A stretch of 64,000 bases of DNA, taken from assembly GCF_000499385.1 (NCBI RefSeq), contig NW_013654618.1, positions 62,001 through 126,000 on the forward strand. The letters are read 5' to 3'. The notes beneath the pieces were generated by a model, which was not told the DNA's origin, made no database searches, and saw only the letters and a list, made by a program, of their open reading frames with translations. A program made the translations under genes and the position numbers. The DNA comes from Eimeria necatrix. Taxonomy: Eukaryota; Apicomplexa; Conoidasida; Eucoccidiorida; Eimeriidae. Of this stretch, positions 1-13,216 are shown in pieces; position 1 is the first letter of the stretch; every line of letters begins with the position of its first letter.

Positions 1-3000
1 CTAAGCTTTTGCTCGTTGAAATGTCGACAGGAGCAGGAGCTCAGGGGACTCTTCATCCGATATTACCACAGGAAGCACTGTATTGCAGCCTAATGCGCTT
101 ACCAGCGCCCTGCGGCTGCTGCTAAGGAAGTGCTGGTCGCTGTGGCCGTCAGCCGCAGCGCACAGTACAAGGTCTGCAAGCAAACGAGACCGTACGCTTG
201 GTAAAATTGCTGCCGTTGCCGCTACTGAGTTTTCATATTCTATTCCCACATCTGCGAAACCAATGCCTTCACACCACACCGGCATGTAGAACCGCTGCTG
301 CAGCTCGTGCTGCTGTTGTTGCAGCTGTTGCTCCTCCACCTGAAGAGCCCGAAGCATTTCCCGCTGCTGGTGCTCCTGTTGGTACTGCATGCTCATGGGC
401 GCCCCCGATTCAGCATTATACTGCTGCTCAAGGGCTTCTAACCTTTGCGACATCTGCAGTAGCTGGAGCTGCTGTCCCAGCTCAGCAGCAGCAGCAGTGC
501 GGTGCACCTGTTGCTGCTGCTGATCCTGCAGAAGTGGAAAGTAAAAATTGCGATTTTCCGAAACTATCGAGAGCAGTCCATCAGCAACTCGCTGATTTTG
601 CTGCTTTCGCGGCATAGCACTAGCGAATGACTGGTCATCAGGCCTTCTGCAACTGCTGCCACTGGAAGCAACAGCAGCAGAAGCTCCCTTCAGAAGCATC
701 GCAAAGGCCTCGAGCGCAGTAAACTGCTGCAGTGGTAGCTGAGGCAGTCGGTACTCACTGCATCGTTGCAGCACCCAAACATGCGCAAAACGAATACTCA
801 GCTAAAAGAATGGCACTCCAAACAGCAAACTGTTAACAGCAGCACAGGCAGCAGCTCCAGCACAACGGCCAGCCACAGCCTACCTTGTCCGCAGCTGCAT
901 TTGTTCCTGACGAAGGCAGCGCAGGCACTCTGACAGTGATGTCGCCAGAGGTGCAGCCAGCAGCAGCTCGGGGCTGCATGCAAAAGGATCCTCCTTGTTG
1001 TTCCTGTCCTCGATGCAACTGCTGCTGTCACAAGGCCCTTTGGCATTTTCGCGCGGGATACCCACGCCTGCGAGATTCTCTGCCAATATTGGACTGTCAA
1101 ACGTGCTTCTGCTACAGCTGCTGCTGCTGCTGCGTTTACAGAGAGCCAAAGACTCAACAATTACAGGCACTACAAGGCCTGGGAGCAGCGCATGCTGCAG
1201 CCACTCGGCGACGGTGCAGTGGCCTCTGTTCTTTGTCTCAGCACCTTCTGCACCCTCAAAAAAATCATCCAAAGCAGACGCAGTGAGAGCAGACGACACA
1301 ACTGTAGCTGGAAGGGCAGCAGCAGCGGCACTGTGCACTGAAGAACGACGCGTTGCAGCAGCTTCCACAGCCATGCCAATGAAGCCTGCATAGCAGCAAA
1401 GTGAAAGGCAATAGCAGCCTAAGAGGCAAACTGCATGCTGCTGATCCATTCTCAGCCATTCGTCGGCGTTGTTCGCGGCTACAGGGAAGGCCACTGCTGC
1501 TGATCCTACAGCAGGATCAGCTTGAGCAGCTGCAGCTGCTGCAGCAAGCGAACGCTGCGGTGTACGTGCCACGCGGAGCAGCGGCAAGGCAGCTCTGGTC
1601 CTCATCGGGTGTTCGAGATAAAAAAAGCCAAAGATAGACAATAGCATCTGTAGCAGGAACTGAACGCCACGCAAAACCCGCTTCCTGCAACAAGAGAAGC
1701 AGCGGCCGCAAGCGCAGATTTGATTATGCCATGTTGGTTGGTGAATATGATTCAACGGAACACAACCATGGAATGCGAGATTTTGTAAAAAGCAAAATTG
1801 TCCCTTGACAAGATGTAGCAGCTGTAGCGACAACAACGGAAGCATAGAAGGCAACCTTTTTGTAACCGCGGGAACAACGCCATGTGCCTACTCTTCAACG
1901 TGCTGCTGGAGTCTCTCTGCTTCAGTGAAAGGAGCCGCCGTGTTTAGAGCCGGAAGCAGCTCTGCTGCGCACTCCCATAACAGCTCCGACACGCGGCCAG
2001 CGATCGCCAGCACGTCCTGCAAAGGGAGCAGCAGAAACAAGTGCACTTCGTGCAGTGGGCTGTGCAAGGAGTCGGTAAGGGCATCCCGTGTAGCAATGAC
2101 CGCTACATTACTCTAGGCTGCATTACGCGCGGTATTTGCAGCTGCCAGCAAAAGCAGCATCAGTTCCTGCACGGCCTGTGGCCACTGTTGCAGTCGCCGC
2201 AGCTTCGACTCACAGCCGGAAAACTGTTGCACATCCATGCAACAAATGCGTCCAGGCGGTCATCAGGGGCGCCACCCCAGGAAGCGCTGCGTCGCCACAA
2301 GACCTCACCCACCAGCACGGCCTACACCAACAGCAGCAACAGAAACCGAACAGAAAGCAGAAAGGGTTGCAGTTAAAATAATAACTGCGGCCCAAATAGT
2401 ACAGACCGACTTACTGGTAAAGCCACAACCACAGTGCCTAGCTGATTCATCTGTCGTAAAGAAGGCCACTACTGCTGCAGCTTCTGCTTTAGCCCTTTTT
2501 GACGCATCTTTTGCACTGTTATCGGCGCCTTTGGTACTACTTCAGCAGCCTGTGTGGTCGATAGAGCACCTATGATGCTGCAGTATTGAGTAGAATTCAT
2601 AAGGGAATGGCGAATGTACTAGCCCTACTCGTCGATGGGGAGACAGCTGCTGTGTAAAGCGCGCAATGTAGTAATCTAGCGGCCCACGGCTGTCCAAAGC
2701 GTCAAAGACATATTGCCTGTAATAACGACAACAAGAGTAACTTCCGCACCGATGCACAGCACGTGGCTGCAACGACAGCATGCAGATAAGGCACAAAAAA
2801 CGGGGGGCAACAGCGAGTACCAGCCTCCGCTCCCCTTTTTGTATTCCCTTGTGCGCTGCTGCTGCTGCACCAATGTAAACAAGACACCAGCACTAGCTAA
2901 ATATGAACAGCGCCCGCAGGTTTTGCGCTGTTCTAGCTGGACACAAAGCAATTGGATAGCAGCAGTCACCAACACAAGCAACGCCAGTTGCCCTCCATAC

Positions 3001-6000
3001 CCAATAATCTCATCGCACAATTCCGAGTCTACGGAGAAGAGACTATGGGGCTGCAGAATCAGAGTGTTCGCAACAGCACAATGCTGCGGACGATGCGGCA
3101 GCAGCTGCCGCCTCTGCGACTGTTGTTGGCCGATCTCGCGAAGGGCGCAAAGCAACAGTGCAGCAAACCGCTGTACCTCCGGGTTCGTTCCTGTAGAGCT
3201 GTCGACGCACAGCAAAACAACGCAACAAAAGACCAGTCAATGCTGCACTGGCACCTCTCCTATGTTAATTACCACGTCAAAAGGTTGCGTCCGAACTTCA
3301 GTGAAGCAGCAGAGTAAACTTGGATGGCGACTTCTGAGCTGTTGGCTCACTTCAATACAAAGTTGCCGTCGCTAGGTTTAGAGCAGCAGACTGTTGCGCC
3401 GTTGCTGGCAAGCTGCTGGAGCTGCTGCAGCAGCTCCAGCGTGTGTGATCCTTCTTCATGTGCATTAATTGTCGTATTTGCCGCATCTGCCTCTCCTGTT
3501 GAAGCAGTGTTAGTTGCTGTAGTCTGACGACCCTCAAGAACCGCAATTGGCATTTCCATGTACGCAGATATTAGTTGTATCTGTAGCTGTCGGAAGGAAT
3601 CCCGCTGTTCTGCTGCGATGCGCAGCTTGCCGCTTTTGCTGTTGCACAGCGAGTCAGAGAGTAGTGACAAATTCTGGACCAAACAACAACGCACAATCAG
3701 AACTAGTTGTTTCTGCTTAACCGGAGTTGTGGCTGTTTGGGCTGACAAACAAACATAACAGGGGGAAGATAAACAAAGTAAGCGACAGTTGCTACTGTCA
3801 CACGAAATGCTGCAGAAGAGCAGCGTAATAGCTCACCTGCAGGATGCGAGATACGAGCGCTGCGACAGTTCTATCTAAAGCTGCAGCCTCTGGAAGTGCA
3901 GTTGCCGTTGAGGTTGCTGCCTCAGCTGCCGGTGTTGCAGGCGGCATCGCGTTCTTGACGCCGTACAAAAGAGCGTCAGCCTGGTCGCCTCTTGCTGCGG
4001 TAACTGCAGCAGAAAAACGAGGAAGTAGCTGCAAAATGTCACAGCTTCCTATCCAACGGCTGCCGAGCTGTTGCTGCAGCGCTCGTGGGCACTGGTCCTG
4101 TTGCTTCGGCTGCAACATATCGCAGCGCTTTGTGTGCGAGAAAAGCGAATGAGCCTTGTAGAGTGATCCAGCTGCAGCAGCAGCTCCTGCAGCGGCTGCT
4201 GCTGAAACAGCAGCAACTTCTCCACGGTAGAGGCCGTGGGGCTGTTGTTGCCTCAGCATCTGCACCAGAGTTCCTGCTAGTTCTTCCTGCGGATCCACAG
4301 CAACACAACCAGAGCGCATCCAAGTGAATGCTGTACTATAAGCAACGCCATGACGAGAAGCAGAAGTGCGAACAGTAATAGCAACAAGCGCAGCCCTTAC
4401 ATGCATAGCGTGACAAACAGCAAATATTGCATCTCCCCAATTCTCTGCAAGAGCCAAAAGGGCCTCCAGGTCCCCCAAGATAAATCCATATACTCCAGCT
4501 TCTTCCTGACTCATACAGTAATGACTTCCGCATAGGCCAAATTGGCCGTTGGTGCTGTTGGTGCTGCGTCTACTCATGTCGCCTTCAGATGTGTTTGGCC
4601 AGCAGCTACTGCTACCCAGATTCTCGGTGCTGCTGTGGAGGATAAGGCTGCATGCATACTCTAGCAGCCCGCGCTGAGTCTTTCCCTCTCCTTGTCTTCC
4701 AAGGTCAGATGCGTCAGCTCCAGTGAACAAGGCTGTGCTGCTGCTGCTGACGTTAGTAACCGTTGTATCCTGAGCTTCAGTACCCAAAGCAGTCTCAAGA
4801 TATTCATCTAAAGCAGACCGTTTTCTGCAGCAGCTGCTGCTCTCCTCCAGTAGATCCTTCACCGTACGTCCACATGGCCACAATGCACTCTGAAGCAGCA
4901 GAAAAAACAGCAGTAGCTTGGCAAAGAAGACATCCAACCAGCAGCAATCGCAGCGGCGGCAGCCATACGAGGCCAGTGAGAGAAGACTAAAAGCACTGGT
5001 GGGCAAAGCAACAGAGAACAAGGGTTACAGCGAGACTGCAAAGCCAACAGAAAGCATTTCAAAGCAACAGCAACACCGAAGCGAGCAACATGATTCACGA
5101 AAACCGCAGCAACCACAGTAACAGACTCGTAGTATCCACGATGCATTGGATAGGAACTCGATTTCCTCAGGGCTGAAAAGGCCGCCAGCGCCAGGCAGAC
5201 AGAAGTCCTCAGTGCCATGCGTCTCTAGCCACGCCTCTCCGCCTGAACCAGCGACAACACGGTCACAAAAACCCACAGTGCGCGTTACAATACAGGAAAA
5301 CAGCCGCTGCGGGCCAGGAACGGCAACACGAACCAGAGTAGCTGAAGACAGCCGCAACAAAAAGCACAAAAACACGAGCACACCCCTTAAGACGTGCACA
5401 AGCCACGACGCCCCTTTGGCTGCTGCCAGCGCCTCTGCTGTTTTTATTTGGCCCGCTCGAAGCCGTCTCCAGATGGACATGTAGAGACAGCTCGTTGCCC
5501 TCCTGTCAGCAGCATCAACGGAGGGGCACGCTACAGCAGCAGAAGCATGAGCATTTTTGCCTTTTGAAGCAACTGATCCTCCCGATAATACTAATTGACG
5601 CTGAATCTGCTGTGGGTCTTGTGTGGGAAGCGCGTAGGGCCAGTCCATGTGATAAAACGCCTTTTGTGCTGTGGGCCGCCCGGAGATAGCTGCAGCACAG
5701 GACAAAGACAAGTGCACTACTAGCTAGCAGCGCCCACAACAACAGCTACGGACGCGTGTTCATTGTTAAAGAACTAACTACTGCGGAAAGGTGGAGCTGA
5801 CGCACAGAGACGCTGCTGAAAATCTGCAGCACTGAGAGAAAAGTCCCCGCGGCCAAGAGCAGCTGCTGTATCCTGCTGCTGTTCCTGTTGTTGTAGCCAC
5901 AACCGAACCGCTAGGAGACATCTCAGAGAACGGTACTTAGAAAACATTAACAAAAACGCCTGAGAGGCATTTGACAGTAGCGCATTGCACAGATACTCCT

Positions 6001-6531
6001 CCGGACTGCCCCGTTGCTGCTGTTTCTGTTTCTGCTGTTGATCCTGCATAAGGGTTTGCTTCAACGCCTTACTTGGCCTTCAGAAATGATAGATTTGTCG
6101 GTCAGGTCCTCCCGCAGACTACGAATAGCGCTGGCATCTGTTGCTACTTCTGCATCTGCTGAGGGGAGCACCTGCATAATCTGGTGTTGCAGCTTGTACC
6201 CCAAGGCATCAACCTGCAGCATCATCTTGAACAGCGATAGTGTGCTTTGCATCTCCTGGCGCAACATCTGCTGCTGGTCATTGCGGCAACAGCAACCCGA
6301 TATGTATCTTCGTTCTGATGCTATCAGCAGCTGCTGCTGCTGCTGGGGGCTTCCATTGCAGCAGGCGCAGGACGACTCTAACCCCTTCAAGCAGCGATCC
6401 ACCGACCGAAGAAGAGAAACAAACGGATCTGTCGGTAGTGCAGCCCTGTCTGGGGCTGTAGCAACACCTGTGTAAGATGTAGCAACACGTGCAGGAGGCG
6501 GTGCACGGGAAAAAGCTGGGGTTTCCTTCAT
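1..6531 (-). CDS. Hypothetical multi-exon, multi-pass membrane protein with Gln/Ala/Leu repeats
   Basis: I recognise no family. The first exon starts at an ATG at 6531 and ends at 6073 in front of GTAAGG. Further exons read at 6043-5782, from 5693 downward, 4889-3837, from 3673 downward, about 3200-2840, 2720-2570, from 2539 downward, about 2200-1945, about 1690-882 and 758-1, with a stop at 1-3. Most junctions I checked keep phase (for example 5782/5693, 3837/3673, and 882/758, where AG plus T gives Ser). Several hydrophobic stretches look like membrane spans: around 5380-5330, 3000-2930, 2420-2330 and 1420-1370 (in AVCLLGCYCLSLCCYAGFIG). The last exon holds a Gln-rich coiled-coil-like region. 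CAG and CTG runs occur in exons and introns alike. Two deduced introns are only 29-30 nt, which may mean an assembly error or a wrong border. Function is unknown; it may be lineage-specific. Confidence 0.6.
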
Positions 6532-8558
6532 TTTCCGTCCGTGGTTGTAGCAACGAGTCCCTCTACTGCTGCATCAGTACTTGCTGCTGCTAGTAGGAGG
6601 CACCCCTCTCCTTGTAAGAGTACATAAAATGGGGAGGTTTTTGGAGTTGAAGCCCTCCAAAGATGGGCCGGAGTCCAAAACCCAAGCAGTAAACCCCAAA
6701 GCATCAGCGCTGCCCCACGTCCATTCTATCAGACCCCCTAAAGTCACAATGCAAAGGGCTGTTCAGGATGTAGGACTGAGCAATCAAGTCGTGAGAGCGC
6801 GGCAAGTACGTCGAGTGTGAGAAAGCGCGTGGACTACGGGAACAAGATTCGTGCCTCTTCCAACCCTTTTGTAGAGATCCTGAAGTAAAATTTAGGGGTT
6901 TAGCAACTGAAAAGAAAACGAAACTCCCGAGAAACCCTCTGGACAACACAAGTTTGCCCAGTGTATCATTTGACAACGGTGATATAGTGTACCAGTGAAG
7001 CAAATACCTCCTTGGGGTCCCTTAATCTAGTAAACCTTTGATGCTTGCAGAGTTTGGAGCCAAACACTATTAGACATGGCTGCACAACTTCGCAGCGCGT
7101 CATTGGAGGCCCTCTGTGGGGGGCCCCGTGAGGGGGCCTTCGAAGCCAGCCCAACAACTTTAGAGGAGGGGAGCCACGGAGAAGATGTGTCTGCTTGTTT
7201 TATTTTTGGTTCTTGTACATACTGCACATGTGCATGACAGCGCAGAGCACATGTATGCTCCTGCACTGTAGCGCTCCTCCACAGTGGAGACCTACAGTAG
7301 TTACAGGGCCAACTTTGAGAAGCACAGTGTGAGACTTTCCGGAAACGTAAATGAGGAGCATCTGAGGGAGTTGAGAAAGCTATGATTCGAAAGTATGGAT
7401 AAAGTCGGCCTTCTCGTCGCCAAACTTTTGGTGGAGGATTCGTCAAGAACACCAATTAGCAAGATTAATTTTGCGGGAAGGGAGCACTGCAATTGCCGAT
7501 GGCTTGCGCAGTAGCAGCAATCACGGAAAAAACGCGCCCAGCTACGCTACGCCTCAATAGGAAGATACAGCCAGTCGTCTCGAACAGTACTCTGACAGTA
7601 TCGGACGCTTGGTTCCTGCTAGTGAGGTTACTATTTATTATGTCGATCAGCTATTGGTCTGATCACTACTCAGACTGAGCTCAACACGCTGAGCGGAACT
7701 GTTTAGGCTACCGTGCGGCGACGGCTTCAGAGCTCTTGCAGCGCAAACAGTGTGTAATATTTAGACTTAACCCGATGCCGGGACATCACGCAACACGGCA
7801 CTACCACACCCTCTATCGCTTTATGACCTGTAGGGTTTCAGCCACCCGCACTCCACCAGCAGATTCAAAGCCTCAGCAGAAAAGGGCTGCCTTGAGCTCA
7901 CCAAGTTTCAGGTATATGGGGAGAACAATACGCTTGTTGAGTGCATAATCAAGGTGCCATGACTAGTACACAAAAGGAGAGGAGGGAAAAAAAAGTCCGT
8001 GCGGCAACGAATCCGCAAAGTGAGACTTAAAAGCAACACCCGTGACGATTCTCCGTATAGACCTGGGCGCCTTCATGTACGAGACACTGACTTCGGTGCC
8101 TCATTCACACATAGACCCAGTAATTTGCTAACAGGGACATCCACAAAAGCTAGTCCATCCGATACTCACACTACTACAATACGTCCCGCAATTCATGTAT
8201 GTACGTGTGTACGCTTGCGCTCCGTCTACCCATGCATGGATGGCGCAAGGGACCCCACGAGCCACGCGAAGAAGGCTGGAAAGAAACGGAGAAAAACAAA
8301 AGTCCATTCAGCACTCCGCAAAAAGAGAGCTGAAAACGCACAACACCCATGAAAACTCCCTTCTTAGACAATACAGGGAATAATGATGCTGCCATGCCGC
8401 CTTCTCATGGTGGGTCCTAACGGCTGCGGGACAGCCTAACTGCTGGCAACCGTTCTGAGCTGCGATGCCTTTGAGAAACCGGCACCTGCTATTTGTGTCC
8501 CGCCTGTTAGGGGCCTCGCTTCCTTTGTCTGATGAGTTGCTGCATGCTGCGAAGCCGC
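6532..8558. other. Intergenic, no gene seen
   Basis: Between the ATG of the repeat-rich membrane protein and the stop of the Der gene I find no reading frame with protein-like composition or splice context. It is almost free of CAG runs, unlike its left neighbour. A short GC-rich inverted element sits near 7110-7140 (GGGGGGCCCCGTGAGGGGGCC). The region should hold the promoter of the left gene and the 3' UTR of Der. Confidence 0.5.
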
Positions 8559-11500
8559 TTATCCCGGAATATCCACCTGAAGCACGCGGCAGTGACAGCA
8601 GATCAACCATTGGATCAGCTTGCACGAACACCTAAAAAAGTACTGTGAGCTTCCGGCACGCGGGAAACCGGGGCGACCCTCGAAAGGCGCGCTCACCGGA
8701 TTGGAGTTGAGTGCATAGAAAACGCGCCTCTCACAGAATAATCAATATACCGTTTGTAAGCTTCACTGAAGAACTCCGATTTATTGCAGAATACCACAAT
8801 TGTAGGCGGCTGGCAATTCACCTAACGCAGACCCCTTTGACGCAGCAATGACGAAATCAAAATCAGAGGCAAAAGGGGCACTGATGGCAGCACACATGCA
8901 CTCCATATGCGCGAAGGATACGGCATAAATCATGATAAAGCTTTACACTTCGAAGAAAAAAGAGCTCGTGTGTCCTGTAGTTGGGATAGGAGCCTAGAGA
9001 GGGGCGTATGCATATGCAGGTAGCTCGACTCATTCTAGAAGCATTGGTACTTTTGGCTTATACAGTTATTAAAGGCATTTTTCAAATGCATCGACGCATG
9101 CTCATTGATCACCCCAAGACAGGTTGTGTGCAGTTACCTGCTGCGCTAAATATATCTTCCCTCGCTTGCCATCTCTCGTCACGGGTGGCGGAAATAAACC
9201 CACGGCGTCCCGCACCACAAAATTCAATAGTGCAGTCGTTAGTCGCCTACGGTGCTGCAGAGAATGAAGAGTAAAAGCCAGAGAGCAGCATCTTCAAGAG
9301 TAGTGTCGGCAATAGCGGCGTTGCTGTTTCTGTAGGCACTGGTGTGGACGAAGCTGCAAAGTCCTTTTCCAGCTGACTACTGCCAACTGAAACGTGCATC
9401 TACTAACAGGTGAAACTTGAAAAAAGCATGTCCAGCCAAGTGTCTATAGAGGCTGCCTGGCTTGACAGTTCAGGCCAGTCTGTACGTCCAGTGACTGCGG
9501 TTTCCACCATGCCTATCTGAATAAGTCAACCCTGAGAACCGAATTCTAATGCATCCACCTCTAGCCTTAAGCCGCGAACGGCGAAATTAAGCCTTAAAAA
9601 CTAAAGGCGGGCACCTGATTCACTGCAGCATCAACGGCCGTCCAAATCTTGGCGACGCCTTCCCCTGTCTCCGCTGAAACGAATAAGACCTCTGACCAGT
9701 AGAGGGGGAAGAGCACCTTGCGCACATATTCGACAGCCTGTGGGAAAGCCCCCAAGCAAGCAGAGCCCCAAAGTCACGGCCAACGAAACTGTATGAACAC
9801 TGATAAAGTACTAGTGGAGGGGAAGACACTGGTGATGACACTAACAACAGCAAGCATGGATGGGAGGACGTAGGACACGAACAAGCCAGGGTGAAGCTAT
9901 GGAACAGAGCCGTCGGAAGGGCCCTTGCCAGATAGTTAAGGTGGCATCACCCCACCGTACCTCATTGTGTTTAAAGTCATTTGTCTGAAGTGCAACATCC
10001 CACTTATTGAGAACTACAACAACACCACGACCAAAGGCTTCCAACATTTTTGCAAGATTTACGTCTTGGTGTGTCAACCCCGCCAGAGCGTCCACAACCA
10101 ACAAGCAGACATCCGCCCGCTGGGCCGCCTAAACATGGAGCACAATCATATGCTTCGGCAGAGCAGAAACAAGTGCAGCAACAAAAGCAAAAGTAGCAGC
10201 TACACGGCCCATCGCAGTAACAACAAAAGGTGATAGGGCTGCTGCCCCCGCAGCTACCTAGCCACCTAGAAAATCACCCACAGGGCTTCCAACATGCAGA
10301 TAGAAAAGAGGCTGCCAAAAACTCACAGTTTTTGCGCGGGCAACCATATGTGCATCAATATTCACAGTTTTCCGGATCCCGCTCGCCCGCCGGATACCGG
10401 CAGTGTCTACCACGCAGTAAAGTCGGTTCCCTTCAGACAGCAAACGATGCGCATGCACAGTAGCCCTCCAGTCAGTCTTTGGGCTCAAAAACTTGAGCGC
10501 GTGTAAGCCTTCCAACAGCTGTGCCACCGCAGCCAGCCAATGCTAGTGACGCAGATGCCTCTCCTGTCTGAGCGTCCTACACACACGGTGAGACTTTCAG
10601 CCTTACCACGAGAGACAAATTCGTCAACCGCGTCGCGAGTGGTGCCAGGGATAGGGCTCACAATACTGCGCTGATAATTGACGAGGCGATTTAGCAGACG
10701 GGACTTGCCCGCATTAGGCCTACATTCGTCCAAATGCTTAAACTCTAAATTCTTAGTCGCCAGTCCTACGACCGTAAGTTTCAGGAATTCGTTCTGGAGG
10801 TGTGCTTGCAGTAGACACCAGCAACTTCTACTGCTAGATTGCGTGCTCGTCCGAAGGCAAAAAAGACAATCTAACTGTACCTCCCGATAAGGGCGACTCG
10901 TACATGGTCTCTCAAGCCATCCTGGAGGCTGCCTTCACTTGGGCGAAGAGATGTGCGGCTGGGAGCGTTCTCATGGCATTTCACCGCCTCCACGCACCTG
11001 AACTCAAAGTGCTAGCCCAGACTCGATTTAAGCCTCTGGCTACACTTGAAAAGGCAAACTACACCTGAGACTGTCTCGCCATCAAAGACACAAGCGCAGG
11101 CCGCGTCAGAAACAGTAACAGTAATCCCATCCCAGACGGCATAAAAACAGGAACGTCAACAGCACATCCGAAAAACCCAAACAGAACCTGGAAATACCGT
11201 ACCTGTCTAGAAGCTCACTCACACCGGAGCCAGTTGCTGCGCTGCATGGCATTGGCACCCCCAGGCCAAGTCTCCAGAAGGCCTGCAAAAGACGGAAGGT
11301 GCACAGAGCCCCACGAGTACACCTTAACTACGTGGACAGCGAAGAGAGATAGTGCAGCAAGAAAAGACAAAAGTACGATTGCAGGCGCCAACGTTGCGGA
11401 GAGCAGCCGTCGTCGGGAGCGCCTTGATGCTCATTGAAGCAAAAGGCGGCTGCCCTTTGTCCAGTTATTCATAGCTTCCTTATCTTTCTCAACGCCCTCT

Positions 11501-13216
11501 GTCCTATGCGTTCGTTACTGAAGAAGCAAACGCCCGTGCCTCTTCGACGCCCTTTGAAGCAAGCCTACCTGCGCCTCGGCTACAGCGGTCTTGGGGTTCT
11601 CGCATTTGTTTACACAGAGGACAACGGGCGCCTTCAGGTGTCTTGACAATTCCGCCAAATACTCATCGTCTTCCTGCACTCCGGCCTGCAAGAAATGTGG
11701 AACTCTGTGCGGCTGTATCTCCTTTCCGCTGCTGTACACTATGTGTGACAACAGCAAGTAATAACAGCAGCAGGTGACTTTCCAAAGTGGTTTCTGCTGC
11801 CTTTGTGGCAGATGCTTGCTTGCCCGTGCATTTGCATACACTTTTATGAATTTCCATGCCTTTGCGTGTACACAGCTGTAAATAAGTTTAGTCTCTTCTT
11901 CGTCACAAAATTCACAAATTAATGTCGTGAGTCGTGTTTTCCTCCCATTTGCTTCACAGAAGCGGTGAGTGTCCTACCCTTCCGTCCACCACTAGAATTA
12001 CGCAGGTCGCTTGCTGTATGGCGAAGGAGACTTGATCCCTGAGCTGCGGACCAATAAAGATAAAGACGAAGCAAACAGACACGAAATACACAACACGTGC
12101 ACACAATAAGTGCAAAAATGTACGGGGACAAAGTCCAAACTCATACTGCATCCATACGCGCGAATATAAGTGAAGCATTGTCAGCCCAGGTAACCTTACC
12201 TCGGCAGCAAACGGCCCCAATGATGCATCTTCCATCACAATTCCTCCCGTATCTGCCACCTCAAATTCCGTTCCTCTCCACTCAATCAAAGACAACAGAC
12301 AATCTCGGGTCGTGCCAGCGGCTGAGCTTACTAGGGCACCCCCCCGAAAGCCTCCTGTAAGGTCCCCAAAACAAATGCGATTAAACAGGGCGCTTTTCCC
12401 CACGTTAGGCCGACCCAGAAGACATATTCGATGGCAGCGCCGTGGCGATGCACCTGGAGGAGTGGACATTGCAGCAGCAGGCGTGCACGCAACAACGACG
12501 AAAGACGAAATGTTAACTACAGCTATGGAAAATAATGTAAGCGGCAACATAGCTGCCAATTTCCCGTGGGAAGCTTGGGTGGATGGCTTCAAGTGTAGGT
12601 GACTGAGTTGAGGAGTCAGTGGGGTGAGCATCACACAGGAGGACAACTGGATGGAGCCAAGAGCAGAAAAGGAGCAAACGCAGTGTAAAGGAAGGGTAGC
12701 CAAGTGGAATGGCTGACCAGTAGTGTGGTTAAAGGCTCTTGTTTCATCTGCCTCATCAGACAGCAAAGCAGATGCACGCATGCCACCTCCCGCCGATAAT
12801 GCCGGCAGTCGGCAAACGCTTGTCGATGCTGCCGGCGTTGTAGCAGTACCTACTTCTGGGGGCATGCTAGCCGTCAACGGGCTTAGAAAAGTTGCTTTAC
12901 TCGCGCCTGGAAAAAGATCCCTTTTCAGCCATCCAAGGCTTTGCAAACCTCTGCAAGGGTACGGCTTCCTTAGGGCCACAACGTCGCCCCGTTGATGCAG
13001 CAATGGAGAGCAGTGTGTGCGTGCCAGCGGAAGCAGAAGTAAGAAAAGGCGCGACAGAAGTAAAACACGGCTTGCGGTCCTTCTTGTTCCCGATGCTTCC
13101 ACTATGCAGTGTCTGCTCACAGCCGCTGCTCTTCCCTGTCCATCAACTACAACTGGCAACAGGAATTGTTGTGTTAGCCCAAAGGGCCTTTGCTTTGCAC
13201 CGAGGTGATCCTCCAT
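8559..13216 (-). CDS. der: Der/EngA double-GTPase, probably organelle (apicoplast) ribosome assembly
   Basis: Der/EngA proteins carry two Era-like GTPase domains and a C-terminal KH-like domain and help assemble the bacterial-type large ribosomal subunit. Twelve exons join in phase: 13216-12200, 12043-11978, 11685-11569, 11282-11203, 10958-10881, 10719-10607, 10430-10327, 10128-9961, 9737-9615, 9254-9138, 8809-8697, 8631-8559 (722 residues). Domain 1 shows [18 protein letters not shown] and NKCE; domain 2 shows GRPNAGKS (split by an intron after GR), PGTTRD, DTAG and NKWD. The KH part includes [13 protein letters not shown] and [20 protein letters not shown]. About 270 residues precede the first G motif, with a hydrophobic segment near [20 protein letters not shown], so the true start could be internal and a bipartite plastid leader is possible. 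Targeting is inference; mitochondrion is the alternative. Identity is firm. Confidence 0.93.

Noticed and set aside
7027..7455. Minus-strand frame of about 140 codons
   Set aside because: No domain, no repeat-style composition and no phase-consistent neighbours; likely chance.
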